Assembly (NCBI RefSeq): GCF_023703325.1
Contig: NZ_JAMQGM010000049.1
Location: forward strand, 1 to 64,000
Source: Streptomyces meridianus
GTDB taxonomy: Bacteria > Actinomycetota > Actinomycetes > Streptomycetales > Streptomycetaceae
Direction of reading: 5' to 3'
Length of the DNA stretch: 64,000 nt
This document shows positions 1 through 7,564 of the stretch, one piece after another. The notes under the pieces are model-generated. The model was given only the letters and a program-made list of their open reading frames with translations. It did not search any database and was not told the origin of the DNA. Within the stretch, counting starts at the first letter, position 1. Each line of letters opens with the position of its first letter. A program made the translations under genes and the position numbers.

Positions 1-801
1 GTAGCGCATCAGGTCCATGTGGACGGCTGCCGGGTTCGCCAGCAGGACCTCCGCCAGCCACCCCGGTGCGTGTGCCCGGTTCTCCAGCATGTGGTGCAGC
101 GGGAACATCACGCCCGAGGCGTACATCCAGGTGCGCATCACGAACGGCATCAGCTGGGCGAGGTCGGGGGTCTTGGCCCCCATCCGCGCCAGGATCAGCG
201 CCAGGCCGGTGTTGAACACGAACTGGAGCACCAGCACCGGCACCACCAGCAGCCACGACCACCGCGGGAAGTGTCCGAAACCGACCAGCACCACGAGCAG
301 CACGATCATGGAGTACAGCAACTGCTGGAGCTGCTGCAGCGAGAACGACACCGGAAGCGCCGCTCGCGGGAAGTGCAGGGCGCGCACCAGGCCCTGATGA
401 CCGGCGATGGAGCGCACTCCTGTCATCACCGAGCTCTGGGTGAACGTGAACACGAACACGCCGGTGACCAGGAACGGGATGTAGACGTCGTCGGGCATGC
501 CGCCGCGGCCTCCCAACAGCATGCCGAAGATGAGGAAGTACACCAGCGCGTTGAGCAGTGGCGTCGCAACCTGCCACAGCTGGCCCAGCTTGGCCTGGCT
601 GTACTGCGCCTGCAGCTTCGCCCGCGAGAACGCCAGGATGAAGTGCCGCCGGCTCCACAGCTGCCGCACGTACTCCGCCAGACCGGGCCGAGCACCGCTC
701 ACCGACAATCCGTGCCGCGCGGCCAGCTCGGCCGCCGGCGGACCGTCGTCAGGTGCGGGCGGGACGCTCGGTCGCCCGCTCCGTACTGTCACTTCGCTCA
801 C
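1..801 (-). CDS. ABC-2 type export permease (TagG/RfbA-like), cut by the window edge
   Basis: Integral membrane half of an ABC exporter that moves a polysaccharide, teichoic acid or similar glycan across the membrane. The 267 visible residues begin with a hydrophilic tail of about 50 residues, then the amphipathic helix RRHFILAFSRAKL usual before the first membrane span, followed by hydrophobic stretches such as NALVYFLIFGMLLG, FLVTGVFVFTF and LYSMIVLLVVLVGF. The GTG at 801 is the first start after the divergent intergenic region. The 3' end lies outside the window. The ATPase partner is not visible and would be expected further left. The substrate cannot be told from the sequence. A TetR gene is divergent at 953 and may control it. 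Confidence 0.85.
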   Translation of the reverse strand, partial: MSEVTVRSGRPSVPPAPDDGPPAAELAARHGLSVSGARPGLAEYVRQLWSRRHFILAFSRAKLQAQYSQAKLGQLWQVATPLLNALVYFLIFGMLLGGRGGMPDDVYIPFLVTGVFVFTFTQSSVMTGVRSIAGHQGLVRALHFPRAALPVSFSLQQLQQLLYSMIVLLVVLVGFGHFPRWSWLLVVPVLVLQFVFNTGLALILARMGAKTPDLAQLMPFVMRTWMYASGVMFPLHHMLENRAHAPGWLAEVLLANPAAVHMDLMRY

Positions 802-871
802 GTATCGGCCTTCGGCAATCGGAGGACACGGGAAAGGCGCTGCTCGTGCGCCGCAGTGCGATCACGGCAGA

Positions 872-935
872 ACGCAACCGTTTCGTCGTGCCGAAGGTAG
901 AACACCGAGAGGAAGAGACGCAACCGTATCGTCGT
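872..935. promoter_or_regulatory. Direct repeat, candidate TetR operator
   Basis: An 18-base sequence acgcaaccgtttcgtcgt (872-889) recurs with one change, acgcaaccgtatcgtcgt, at 918-935, 46 bases apart start to start. It lies in the 151-base region between the divergent permease (start 801) and the TetR gene (start 953). Each copy has short dyad symmetry (AACG-caac-CGTT in the first, GACG-CGTC in the second). The core aacgcaaccg appears once more at 1654-1663, ahead of the small gene at 1726. An operator for the adjacent TetR protein is inferred from position and symmetry only. Confidence 0.45.
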
Positions 936-952
936 CACGTAGACTGCTGTTC

Positions 953-1579
953 ATGCCGCAGTCACCCAATGATCCCCGCCGGCGCGCGCCCGCAGGTGCC
1001 GCGGTGCTGCAGGAGGACGTCACCGTCGCGATCCACGCGGCCGTACTCGAGGAGCTCGCGGCCGTGGGGTACGGCCGTATGTCCATCGAGGCCGTCGCCC
1101 GCCGTGCCGGTGTCGGGAAGACAGCCGTGTACCGGCGCTGGAAATCCAAGCTCGAGATGACGGTGGCCGTGGTGTCGCAGGCGGCGGTGCACGGTCTGCG
1201 GCCGCCGGACACGGGCTCGCTGCGCGGCGACGTCCGCGCGCTGCTCGGGATGCTCGCCCAGGCACTGCGGCATCCGCTGGCCGCCCAGATCATTCCCGAC
1301 CTGCTCGCGGAGGCCGCCCGGAATCCGGAGATCGCCCGCACCCTCGAGGTCACGCTCCGGGCAGCGCGCCGGGACATGGGTGAGGTCGTCATCGGGCGTG
1401 CGGTGGCGCGCGGCGAGGCGCCGCCCGGCGTGGACGTGGAACTCGCGCTCGACATGATCGTGGGACCGCTCTACTGGCGCCTCGCCGTGGCCCGCGCGGA
1501 CCTGCCGGACGGGTGGCTGGACTCCCTGGCGTCCGCCGCGGCGGCGGCGCTCTCCGGAAACCGCGGCGACCCCGCCTGA
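953..1579 (+). CDS. TetR/AcrR family transcriptional regulator
   Basis: Dimeric repressor of 208 residues, normal for the family. The N-terminal helix-turn-helix (about residues 25-70) reads MSIEAVARRAGVGKTAVYRRW, with the family's G-x-x-K-x-x-x-Y-x-x-W pattern. The remaining helices form the ligand-binding and dimer domain and name no ligand. It is divergent from an ABC-2 export permease across a region carrying a direct repeat, a common layout for a regulator of the neighbouring exporter. The ATG at 953 is used because it directly precedes the HTH-proximal tail and lies just after the repeats; the reading frame is open further upstream but would run through the promoter region. Confidence 0.88.
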   Translation: MPQSPNDPRRRAPAGAAVLQEDVTVAIHAAVLEELAAVGYGRMSIEAVARRAGVGKTAVYRRWKSKLEMTVAVVSQAAVHGLRPPDTGSLRGDVRALLGMLAQALRHPLAAQIIPDLLAEAARNPEIARTLEVTLRAARRDMGEVVIGRAVARGEAPPGVDVELALDMIVGPLYWRLAVARADLPDGWLDSLASAAAAALSGNRGDPA

Positions 1580-1725
1580 TCCGGTTCGCCGCGGCCCCGG
1601 CGGCAGTCGGCCGGAATCCGGATGATTGGGCTCAACGGGTGAAACCGACCGGAAACGCAACCGCGGGGGCAGTTGGCGGGATCTCTCGGGGCAGCCAGAG
1701 TTCCCGCGCTTCGAGGAGGCCGTCC

Positions 1726-1977
1726 ATGAACGTTTCCGCCGACCCGCAGCAGGTGCACCCCTCCGCGGGGAATGTGCTCGCCCCGCCGCAACCGACGAGG
1801 CAGCCGGAGCACACGCTCCCCGCCACCGACGTCCACCGCATCGATCTGCACGCGGCTCTCATCGCCGCGGGAGTCCCTCCGATGCCCGGGGACGCCTGGG
1901 CCGTACGGCAGATCGCGGGCCTCGACTCCGCCACCGTGGGCGCGGTCGTCGCCTGGCTCGAGACGAGCCGCCGCTGA
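1726..1977 (+). CDS. Small hypothetical protein (83 aa)
   Basis: Unrecognised 83-residue protein with a Pro/Gln-rich first half and a more regular C-terminal half (RIDLHAALIAAGVPP ... WAVRQIAGLDSATVGAVVAWLE) that looks like two or three helices. The gene starts at ATG 1726 with GAGGAGGC a few bases upstream. It ends 9 bases before the convergent maleylpyruvate-isomerase-like gene. The motif aacgcaaccg, shared with the repeats near the TetR gene, lies 63 bases upstream, so common control is possible but unproven. No function is suggested. Confidence 0.6.
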   Translation: MNVSADPQQVHPSAGNVLAPPQPTRQPEHTLPATDVHRIDLHAALIAAGVPPMPGDAWAVRQIAGLDSATVGAVVAWLETSRR

Positions 1978-1986
1978 CCGGCGATG

Positions 1987-2550
1987 TCACGGCTGGCGGC
2001 CCAGCAGCGCCACCAGTTTGTCCTGCGGGCGGGCCGATCTCGGCACCGAGATCGGCGGCTCGAACAGGCCGAGCCCCTGCCAGTTGCCGATCTGCGGCTC
2101 GATGTGGTCGTGCACCGCCACAGCGAGATCGTGGTCCAGCGTGTCGTCGTCGCCGATGGCCCGGGCGAGATCCCACGCGTGCACGGTCAGATCGCTGGTC
2201 ATCTGCCATTCGTACTCGGCAGCGGGAATGGGGCCGCCGCTGGTGTCCACCTGGGCGTCGAACTCGCTTTCCGCGTGGAATGCCGCTCGTGAATCCCCGG
2301 CTGCGCGTTCCCATGCCGCTACCGGATCGTCACCGAGAACATCTCCGTCGAACCGGGTTCCGACTTCCGCGACTGTGGAGCCACGGAGCAGCCAGGGTGC
2401 CCAGAGATGTTCACCGGTGAGGTGGTTGACCAGGTCCCGCACCGACCAGTCGGTGCACGGAGTCGGCCCCGACCACTGGTCCTGCCGTACACGGTGAACG
2501 CGGCGGTCGAATTCGGCCATCGCGGTGTCGAAGGCGTCGAGCAGTTTCAT
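1987..2550 (-). CDS. TIGR03086-type DinB-fold protein (mycothiol-dependent isomerase-like)
   Basis: Cytoplasmic 187-residue four-helix-bundle protein of the DinB/MDMPI superfamily. Members bind a divalent metal, and some use mycothiol as cofactor. Visible family marks are the start CTDWSVRDLVNHLTGEH (about residues 32-48) and a second His block DLTVHAWDLARA (about residues 125-136), which together supply the three-His metal site. ATG at 2550 was chosen because KLLDAFDTAMAEFDRRV is the usual N-terminus; an upstream ATG would add a basic, unconserved tail. The substrate is unknown. Confidence 0.82.
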   Translation of the reverse strand: MKLLDAFDTAMAEFDRRVHRVRQDQWSGPTPCTDWSVRDLVNHLTGEHLWAPWLLRGSTVAEVGTRFDGDVLGDDPVAAWERAAGDSRAAFHAESEFDAQVDTSGGPIPAAEYEWQMTSDLTVHAWDLARAIGDDDTLDHDLAVAVHDHIEPQIGNWQGLGLFEPPISVPRSARPQDKLVALLGRQP

Positions 2551-2601
2551 GGTCTGCCGCCTTTCTGTGCGGCGGGGGTGCACCTGCCTGTGGTGGCCGG
2601 G

Positions 2602-2790
2602 TCAGGTCCAGGGCTGCGGAGCCGGCTCGGGTTCCGGACCCGGCTCCGGAGGGCCGGGCGGCGTGGGCGCCGGTGGTGTGGGGCCGGGAGGGGTCGGGCC
2701 GGGCGGTACCGGACCGGGGGCGGGGCCCGGCTCGGGCATGGGGGGCGGTGTGGGGGCCGGTGGCACGGGATCCGGCTCGGGCGTCGTCAT
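2602..2790 (-). CDS. Proline-rich small protein (62 aa)
   Basis: A 62-residue protein made almost wholly of Pro, Gly, Glu, Thr and Ala, with tandem PPGPTPPGPTPPAPTPPGP-like units followed by PEPGPEPEPAPQPW. There is no signal peptide or membrane segment. The start is ATG 2790, preceded by a good Shine-Dalgarno (CAGGAG, 9 bases upstream on the minus strand); this is the main reason to accept so low-complexity a frame. The extended polyproline character suggests a disordered or binding peptide; no function is known to me. Confidence 0.6.
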   Translation of the reverse strand: MTTPEPDPVPPAPTPPPMPEPGPAPGPVPPGPTPPGPTPPAPTPPGPPEPGPEPEPAPQPWT

Positions 2791-3406
2791 GGCGAGCAGC
2801 TCCTGTTCTGTCCGTCCTGCCGGATGCCGGCGGGACGGACGCGGTCGTGGCGCCGGGCGAACAGGTTCCCGCCACCCGGCCGGCGAAACCCCGGAGCACG
2901 GTCCCGTCGCGCGGGAGCGGGGATCCGCGGATCGGACGCGTCCCGAAAGCGCCGGTGACGCACGGTCCGGATGCCTGTGCAAGGCCTTCCCGCGGAGGCT
3001 GAATTGACGGTTCCGACTGTGGACATCCTCGAGTTGCGGCGTTAGGGTTTTCGGTGTTACGGGCATGCCGCGCCTGTAACGGAATTCGAGGGAAACGAAG
3101 GGAGAAGGCGCCATCAAGGTTGCCCGTCCGGAGTGAGAACAACCGGCGGGCATTCGCAGCTCCGGAATGGAAGGTGGTCCACGGTCAAGGGTTTTCAGCC
3201 CCCCGCAGCCCCTCCGCCTGAGGCGAGCACTGCGGATATCAAAAACCGACTCCGAGTAGCCGGAAGATGGTGTTGAACCTCCGGGTCCCGGTCCTGTAAG
3301 GCACCGGGGCCCCGTCTTTGTGCGGCGGACGATTCCGTCCGCGCCCCGCCGTCTCACCGGGGTGGACGCCATGCCGGCACGCCATCGCCCCCGGCACGGT
3401 CCGGAA
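2791..3406. other. Non-coding 616-base stretch with two dyads
   Basis: No convincing gene in either strand. It holds an imperfect inverted repeat at 3056-3080 (GTTACGGGC ... GCCTGTAAC, one mismatch), which could be an operator for a plus-strand transcript of unknown content, and a hairpin at 3283-3312 (GGGTCCCGGT / ACCGGGGCCC, one mismatch). The hairpin follows the 3' end of the minus-strand ATP-binding-protein gene at 3407 and is a plausible terminator for it. A purine-rich GGGAGAAGG at about 3100 looks like a ribosome binding site but has no good start codon after it. Confidence 0.4.
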
Positions 3407-3778
3407 CTACGCCATCGCAGGCGACAGAGCCCACCGCGCCCGTACCGTCTTGCCACCCGAACGCTGAACCACCTCGAACGATCCGGCCAGCCGCTGGACC
3501 ATCGGCAGGCCCAGCCCTCCGCCGCCGCGAAGATCGCCGCGACGGGTCTGCGGCTTCACCGGGCTCGCGTCCTCGACATCCACGACCAGATGGTCCCGGG
3601 ATACCCGCACCCGTAGCCGCCACCAGCCGGCGGTGTGCCGCGCTGCGTTCGTGACCAGTTCCGAGACGACCAGCACCACCGCGTCCACGTCCACCCACCC
3701 GCCCACCACGGACAGGAAGTCCGCCGTCGCGCGCCGGGCCTCGGCCGTGGATCCGTGGGACGACTCCATCAGGACCAT
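3407..3778 (-). CDS. RsbW-like ATP-binding protein (HATPase_c, anti-sigma type)
   Basis: A 123-residue single-domain GHKL ATPase of the serine-kinase anti-sigma/regulatory type so abundant in streptomycetes. The ATP-site boxes are in order: N-box ELVTNAARH (about residues 41-49), G1-like VDVEDASP (about 64-71) and the glycine box GGGGLGLPMVQRLAG (about 85-99). In this family such proteins bind sigma factors or phosphorylate STAS anti-sigma antagonists. ATG 3778 has AAGGAGG nine bases upstream, better than the in-frame ATG at 3811. It stands alone; no STAS partner is adjacent. PP2C phosphatases that could oppose it are elsewhere in the window. Confidence 0.85.
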   Translation of the reverse strand: MVLMESSHGSTAEARRATADFLSVVGGWVDVDAVVLVVSELVTNAARHTAGWWRLRVRVSRDHLVVDVEDASPVKPQTRRGDLRGGGGLGLPMVQRLAGSFEVVQRSGGKTVRARWALSPAMA

Positions 3779-3892
3779 CGCGCCGTACCTCCTTGCTCTC
3801 TTACACCGCACGTCTGCCCGCTGACACCGATTTCACCGGTCCGGCGGATGAACGATCCGCACGGATTGCCCCCGCCGGGGTAAGCGGTCCGC

Positions 3893-4219
3893 ATGACAAC
3901 CGAGTTGTGGGTACTCGTGGGCCTCCTGGCCGTGATCGTCGTGGTCACCGTGGTGATCGCGGTGCGGCTGCTGGTGAGGATGACCCGGCTGCGGGGGCAG
4001 CTCCGCGCCGTCGGCGCGCCCCGGAGCGGCCGCCTCGCCTTCTGGCTGGCCGTGGCCTATCTCGTCTGCCCGGTGGATCTGCTCCCCGATCCTGTTCTGC
4101 TGGACGACATCGGTGTGCTCGTTCTGGCCGTTCGTTCCCTGGGTGCCGGGGTCAGGGCGGCACACGAGGACGGGCTGCCGCGGGACCGCGACGAGGAACC
4201 GCGGCGCGTCGGGGCCTGA
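3893..4219 (+). CDS. YkvA-like DUF1232 membrane protein
   Basis: A 108-residue protein with an N-terminal membrane helix (about residues 5-30, LWVLVGLLAVIVVVTVVIAVRLLV) and a DUF1232 core. The core carries the diagnostic CPVDLLPD motif (about residues 58-65) followed by DDIGVLVLAVRSL. DUF1232 proteins are small membrane-associated proteins of unknown function. ATG 3893 opens the helix directly. The acidic/basic tail (DRDEEPRR) is probably disordered. It is divergent from the ATP-binding-protein gene. Confidence 0.82.
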   Translation: MTTELWVLVGLLAVIVVVTVVIAVRLLVRMTRLRGQLRAVGAPRSGRLAFWLAVAYLVCPVDLLPDPVLLDDIGVLVLAVRSLGAGVRAAHEDGLPRDRDEEPRRVGA

Positions 4220-4420
4220 GCGCCGGCGGCCTACGGGGCCGGCCGCGGCGGCAAGCGATCCGGCCGGGCCGGTGGTTCCTTCCAGGTGTTCCGGGCCGCG
4301 CCGTCCGGAGCCGTTTCGCCGAACGTCCGCCCCGTGCGCTCGGGACTGCGCCGCCGCGGCGGGGGAGTCGGCCCGCTGAACCCCGCGCCCGGTGACGCGC
4401 ACGCGGCAGCGCCCCGCGCG

Positions 4421-5425
4421 TCAGTGCTTGGCCCGGCTGGGCTGCACCCGCTTGGGCTCCCCGGGCGCTTTGGGGTGGTCCGGCGGGTACGGCAGATCGC
4501 CCAGTCCGTGGTCGCGTTCGTCGCGGGCGGCGAGTTCGAGCACCGCCTCGAGCCCGTACGCGTGATCGTCCATGCCGGCGTGCACGTCCCCGGTCTCTGC
4601 GTACCGGGCCGGCATGGTCGCCAGATCGAAGTCGTCGGGCCTGGCGTCGGGAAGCTCCTCCCAGCGCAGCGGCGCAGAGACCGGGGCATGGGCGAAGGGC
4701 CGTACGGAGTACGCGCTGGCGATGGTCCGGTCCCGCGCGGTCTGGTTGTAGTCGACGAAGATCTTCGCCCCGCGCTCCTCCTTCCACCACGAGGTGGTGA
4801 CGTGCTCGGGATCGCGCCGCTCCAGCTCCCGCGCGATGGCGATCGCGGCCCGCCGGACCTGGGCGAACGTCCACTCCGGCTCGATGGGCACGAAGACGTG
4901 CAGCCCGCGTCCGCCGGAGGTCTTGGGCCAGCCGCGCAGGCCGAGCTCGTCCAGGACGGCCCGGAGTTCCCCGGCAACCGGCAGCACGTCCTCGTAGCCC
5001 GTGCCGGGCTGCGGGTCGAGATCGATGCGAAGTTCGTCGGGATGCTCGGTGTCGGCCCGCCGCACGGGCCACGGGTGGAAGGTCAGGCAACCGAGATTCG
5101 CCGCCCAGATCACCGCGGCCGTCTCGGTGGGGCACATCTCGTCGGCGTGGCGGCCGCTGGGGAACGAGATCCGCCCGGTGGGGATCCACTCCGGGTGGTT
5201 CTTCGGGGCACGCTTCTGGAAGAACGACTCTCCCTCCACGCCGTCCGGGTACCGCTCCATGGTCGTCGGCCGGTCCCGCAGGGCGCGCAGGATCCCGTCC
5301 CCCACTGCCATGTAGTAGCGGGCGACGTCCAGCTTGGTGAACCCGCGGGCCGGGAAGTACACCTTGCCCGGGTTGGACAACCGCACAGTGCGTCCGCCGA
5401 CGTCGAGCTCAAGGGCCTCTGCCAT
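4421..5425 (-). CDS. LigD-type polymerase/primase (AEP superfamily), NHEJ
   Basis: Stand-alone polymerase of the bacterial LigD polymerase-domain family (334 residues), which fills gaps and adds nucleotides at DNA ends during non-homologous end joining. Visible marks are GKVYFPARGFTKLDVARYY near the N-terminus, the metal-binding D-L-D in ELRIDLDPQPG (about residue 133), SGGRGLHVFVPI (about 168-179, nucleotide-binding Ser/His) and the third acidic residue in IFVDYNQ (about 226). The tail is Pro/Lys-rich. ATG 5425 begins MAEALELDVGGRTV, the usual family start. It is divergent from an ATP-dependent ligase at 5530, so the two enzymes probably share a 104-base promoter region. No Ku gene is in the window. 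Confidence 0.9.
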   Translation of the reverse strand: MAEALELDVGGRTVRLSNPGKVYFPARGFTKLDVARYYMAVGDGILRALRDRPTTMERYPDGVEGESFFQKRAPKNHPEWIPTGRISFPSGRHADEMCPTETAAVIWAANLGCLTFHPWPVRRADTEHPDELRIDLDPQPGTGYEDVLPVAGELRAVLDELGLRGWPKTSGGRGLHVFVPIEPEWTFAQVRRAAIAIARELERRDPEHVTTSWWKEERGAKIFVDYNQTARDRTIASAYSVRPFAHAPVSAPLRWEELPDARPDDFDLATMPARYAETGDVHAGMDDHAYGLEAVLELAARDERDHGLGDLPYPPDHPKAPGEPKRVQPSRAKH

Positions 5426-5529
5426 GCCCGCCACGCTAGGCCCGGCACCGGCCGGACGCTCGCCGAGCGGGTCCGCCGGGGGTGGTGGCCGGCGGGCGGA
5501 CCCTCCGGCCGCGCTGCACAATCGGGCTC

Positions 5530-6600
5530 ATGGACCTGCCGGTGATGCCGCCGCTCAAGCCGATGCTCGCCCGGACCGCGACGCGCATCCCGGGCGGCAT
5601 GCAGTACGAGGCCAAGTGGGACGGCTTCCGGGCCATCGTCTTCCGCGACGACGACGAGGTGGAGCTCGGCAGCCGGACCGGCAAGTCCCTCACCCGCTAC
5701 TTCCCCGAACTGGTGGACGCGCTGCGCGCCCGTCTGCCGCGGCGCTGCGTGGTGGACGGCGAGATCGTCGTCGTGCGCGAGGGACGGCTGGACTTCGACG
5801 CGCTCCTGGAACGCATCCACCCCGCCGACTCGCGGGTACGGCTGCTCGCGCGGGAGACACCGGCCTCGTTCATCGCCTTCGATCTGCTGGCCCTGGACAA
5901 CCAGGCGCTTCTCGACACGCCACTGCGCAGCCGCCGCGCGCGGCTCGTCTCCGCCCTGAGCTCCGCGGCGGACCCGGTCTTCCTCGCGCCCGCCACCGAG
6001 GACCGCGAGCTTGCCGAGCAGTGGTTCCGCCAGTACGAGGGGGCGGGTCTGGACGGGGTCGTCGCCAAACCCCTGGACGACCCGTACCGTCCTGACGAGC
6101 GCCGGATGGTGAAGATCAAGCACGAGCGCTCCGCCGACTGCGTGCTGGCGGGCCTGCGGCTGCACAAGAGCGGCCCGGTCGTCGGTTCCCTGCTGCTCGG
6201 GCTGTACGACGACACCGGGCGGCTGCAGCACGTCGGGGTGTGCGCCGCGTTCTCCATGAAGCGGCGGGAGGAGCTGATGACGGAGCTCGAACCCCTGCGC
6301 ATGCCGTCGGCGGACGGCCACCCATGGGCCGGGTGGGCCGACGAGGCGGCACAGGCGACCAGCAGAATGCCGGGTGCCCCGAGCCGGTGGACGGGTGGCA
6401 AGGACCTCTCCTGGATCCCGTTGCGACCTGAGCGGGTGTGCGAGGTGGCCTACGACCACATGCAGGCCGGCCGCTTCCGGCACACCGCCCGGTTCCGCCG
6501 GTGGCGGCCCGACCGGGAGCCGGCCGGATGCACGTACGCGCAGCTCGAGGAACCCGTCCGCTACGACCTCGCCGAGGTGCTGGCGCCCGGCGGGAACTGA
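5530..6600 (+). CDS. ATP-dependent DNA ligase (LigC/LigD ligase-domain type)
   Basis: Seals nicks using ATP; 356 residues with an adenylation domain and an OB-fold. Motif I is EAKWDGFR (Lys29 as the AMP-accepting residue), motif III is FDLLALD, motif IV DGVVAKPLD and motif V MVKIKHE. The C-terminal half (from about residue 215, VLAGLRLHKSG) is the OB-fold with WIPLRPERVCEVAYDHM. The length matches the stand-alone end-joining ligases of actinobacteria rather than replicative NAD-dependent LigA. It is divergent from the LigD-type polymerase, which supports a shared role in double-strand-break or end repair. ATG 5530 is the only start close to the family N-terminus. A near-perfect hairpin lies 29 bases after the stop. 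Confidence 0.92.
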   Translation: MDLPVMPPLKPMLARTATRIPGGMQYEAKWDGFRAIVFRDDDEVELGSRTGKSLTRYFPELVDALRARLPRRCVVDGEIVVVREGRLDFDALLERIHPADSRVRLLARETPASFIAFDLLALDNQALLDTPLRSRRARLVSALSSAADPVFLAPATEDRELAEQWFRQYEGAGLDGVVAKPLDDPYRPDERRMVKIKHERSADCVLAGLRLHKSGPVVGSLLLGLYDDTGRLQHVGVCAAFSMKRREELMTELEPLRMPSADGHPWAGWADEAAQATSRMPGAPSRWTGGKDLSWIPLRPERVCEVAYDHMQAGRFRHTARFRRWRPDREPAGCTYAQLEEPVRYDLAEVLAPGGN

Positions 6601-6629
6601 ACCCGGCGGGAACTGCCGGGGGCGGCGCC

Positions 6630-6652
6630 CCGGCCGCTTCGGAAGCGGCCGG
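6630..6652 (+). terminator. Hairpin after the DNA ligase gene
   Basis: Arms CCGGCCGCTTC and GAAGCGGCCGG (11 bp, one unpaired G) form a perfect stem 29 bases past the ligase stop. No U-tract follows, as is common for streptomycete terminators. A partly overlapping GC-rich hairpin (GCCGGGGGCGGCGCCCCGGC) just upstream could compete with it. Confidence 0.7.
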
Positions 6653-7290
6653 TGAACGCGCCTCGGGCCGTTTCCCGGAACGGAGTTCGGCCCCTCGGGT
6701 GCGCCGTGCACCGGTCGGACCGCCCCCGGTTGCCGTCACGGCCGCCCCCCGGCATCTGTGGAGGGAGGTCCGCCGGAGCGGCGGCCCTGCAGGAATCCCG
6801 AGTTCGGCGCCCGGTGGTTCGCGGTCACCCCGTCCGGGAAGCGGGTGGAGGGCAGATGACCCGGCGCCGCGCAACGCTCGCCCCACCCGGCCGCAGCCGC
6901 TCCCGGGTCCGGGGCGCCGCGCCCTCGCCGTCGTCACCCGGATGGATGCATGCCATCCGGCCGGAGCCGTGCCGCAGTCCCTCCGTTCGACGTCCGCTGA
7001 CCGGGGCTTTCGCCGCTCCGGGCGGGCGCACGTTCACCCGACGGGGCCGGAATCCGCCGTGCGCGTGATCCGCCGATTGACTAGGGTGTCCTGTGACGGA
7101 CAGTTCGCCACCCGGCGGCACCGACATCCTCGGCCCGTCCCGGGAAATCGCCGGCATCACGGCGGACCTCCCGGACCGACATCCGGCGCCACCGCGTCCG
7201 ATAGCCCTTTCCCAGAGCCCTACCGGGCAGCGTGCGGCGCCCGGTCCGAGCGTTGGCGCGTCCGGTTCACCTGACGCAAAGGAGTGCGCG
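6653..7290. other. Non-coding stretch, probable leader of the 56-aa peptide gene
   Basis: About 640 bases with no convincing gene. Near its right end TAGGGT (7083-7088) resembles a sigma-HrdB -10 box, though no good -35 is visible. A GTG at 7093 in frame with the downstream peptide would add 66 low-complexity residues. I prefer the internal GTG at 7291, which has AAAGGAG in front; the transcript would then carry a leader of roughly 200 bases. Confidence 0.3.
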
Positions 7291-7461
7291 GTGATTCTCG
7301 AGAAGACCGAGCGCAGTGACGATCCGCCAGAACACCCGGACCTCCCCGGCACATCGGGAGAGGTCCGCAGCCTGGACGTCTGGTCCAGGTCGGCTCCCAT
7401 CCGGCTGGCCGGTTACGAGGATGATCTGATCGAACCGCACATTCTGCGCGGCATCGACTGA
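7291..7461 (+). CDS. Orphan 56-residue peptide, unknown
   Basis: Small acidic peptide starting MILEKTERSDDPP and ending RLAGYEDDLIEPHILRGID. It has no Cys, no signal peptide and no membrane helix. The first half is Asp/Glu/Pro-rich and leader-like; the second half (from about residue 27) has a denser, patterned sequence, RSLDVWSRSAPIRLAGYEDD. The GTG start at 7291 has a strong AAAGGAG nine bases upstream, and a terminator-like hairpin follows at 7484. These features argue that it is really expressed. The leader/core look fits a ribosomally made peptide precursor, but no modifying enzyme is adjacent: the next genes are the convergent siderophore operon. Other readings are a small regulatory or structural protein. 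Confidence 0.55.
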   Translation: MILEKTERSDDPPEHPDLPGTSGEVRSLDVWSRSAPIRLAGYEDDLIEPHILRGID

Positions 7462-7483
7462 GCCCCGGGGGTGCACGAAACCT

Positions 7484-7524
7484 CACGAGCCGCTTCCACC
7501 GCACGGGCGGAAGCGGCTCTCGTG
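7484..7524. terminator. Bidirectional terminator hairpin
   Basis: CACGAGCCGCTTCC (7484-7497) pairs with GGAAGCGGCTCTCGTG (7509-7524), a long stem with a two-base bulge and an 11-base loop. It sits between the convergent 56-aa peptide gene (ends 7461) and the siderophore operon (last gene ends 7565) and can serve both. Confidence 0.75.
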
Positions 7525-7564
7525 CGTCCGGAACCGGGAGAGGCCCCTCCCGGGGGCGTGCGCC

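Noticed and set aside
3082..3140. A short plus-strand gene after GGGAGAAGG
   Set aside because: Only a non-standard ATC codon follows at the right distance and the frame stops after seven codons.
4220..4290. Terminator after the DUF1232 gene
   Set aside because: Several overlapping GC-rich dyads exist but none is clearly better than expected by chance in this sequence.
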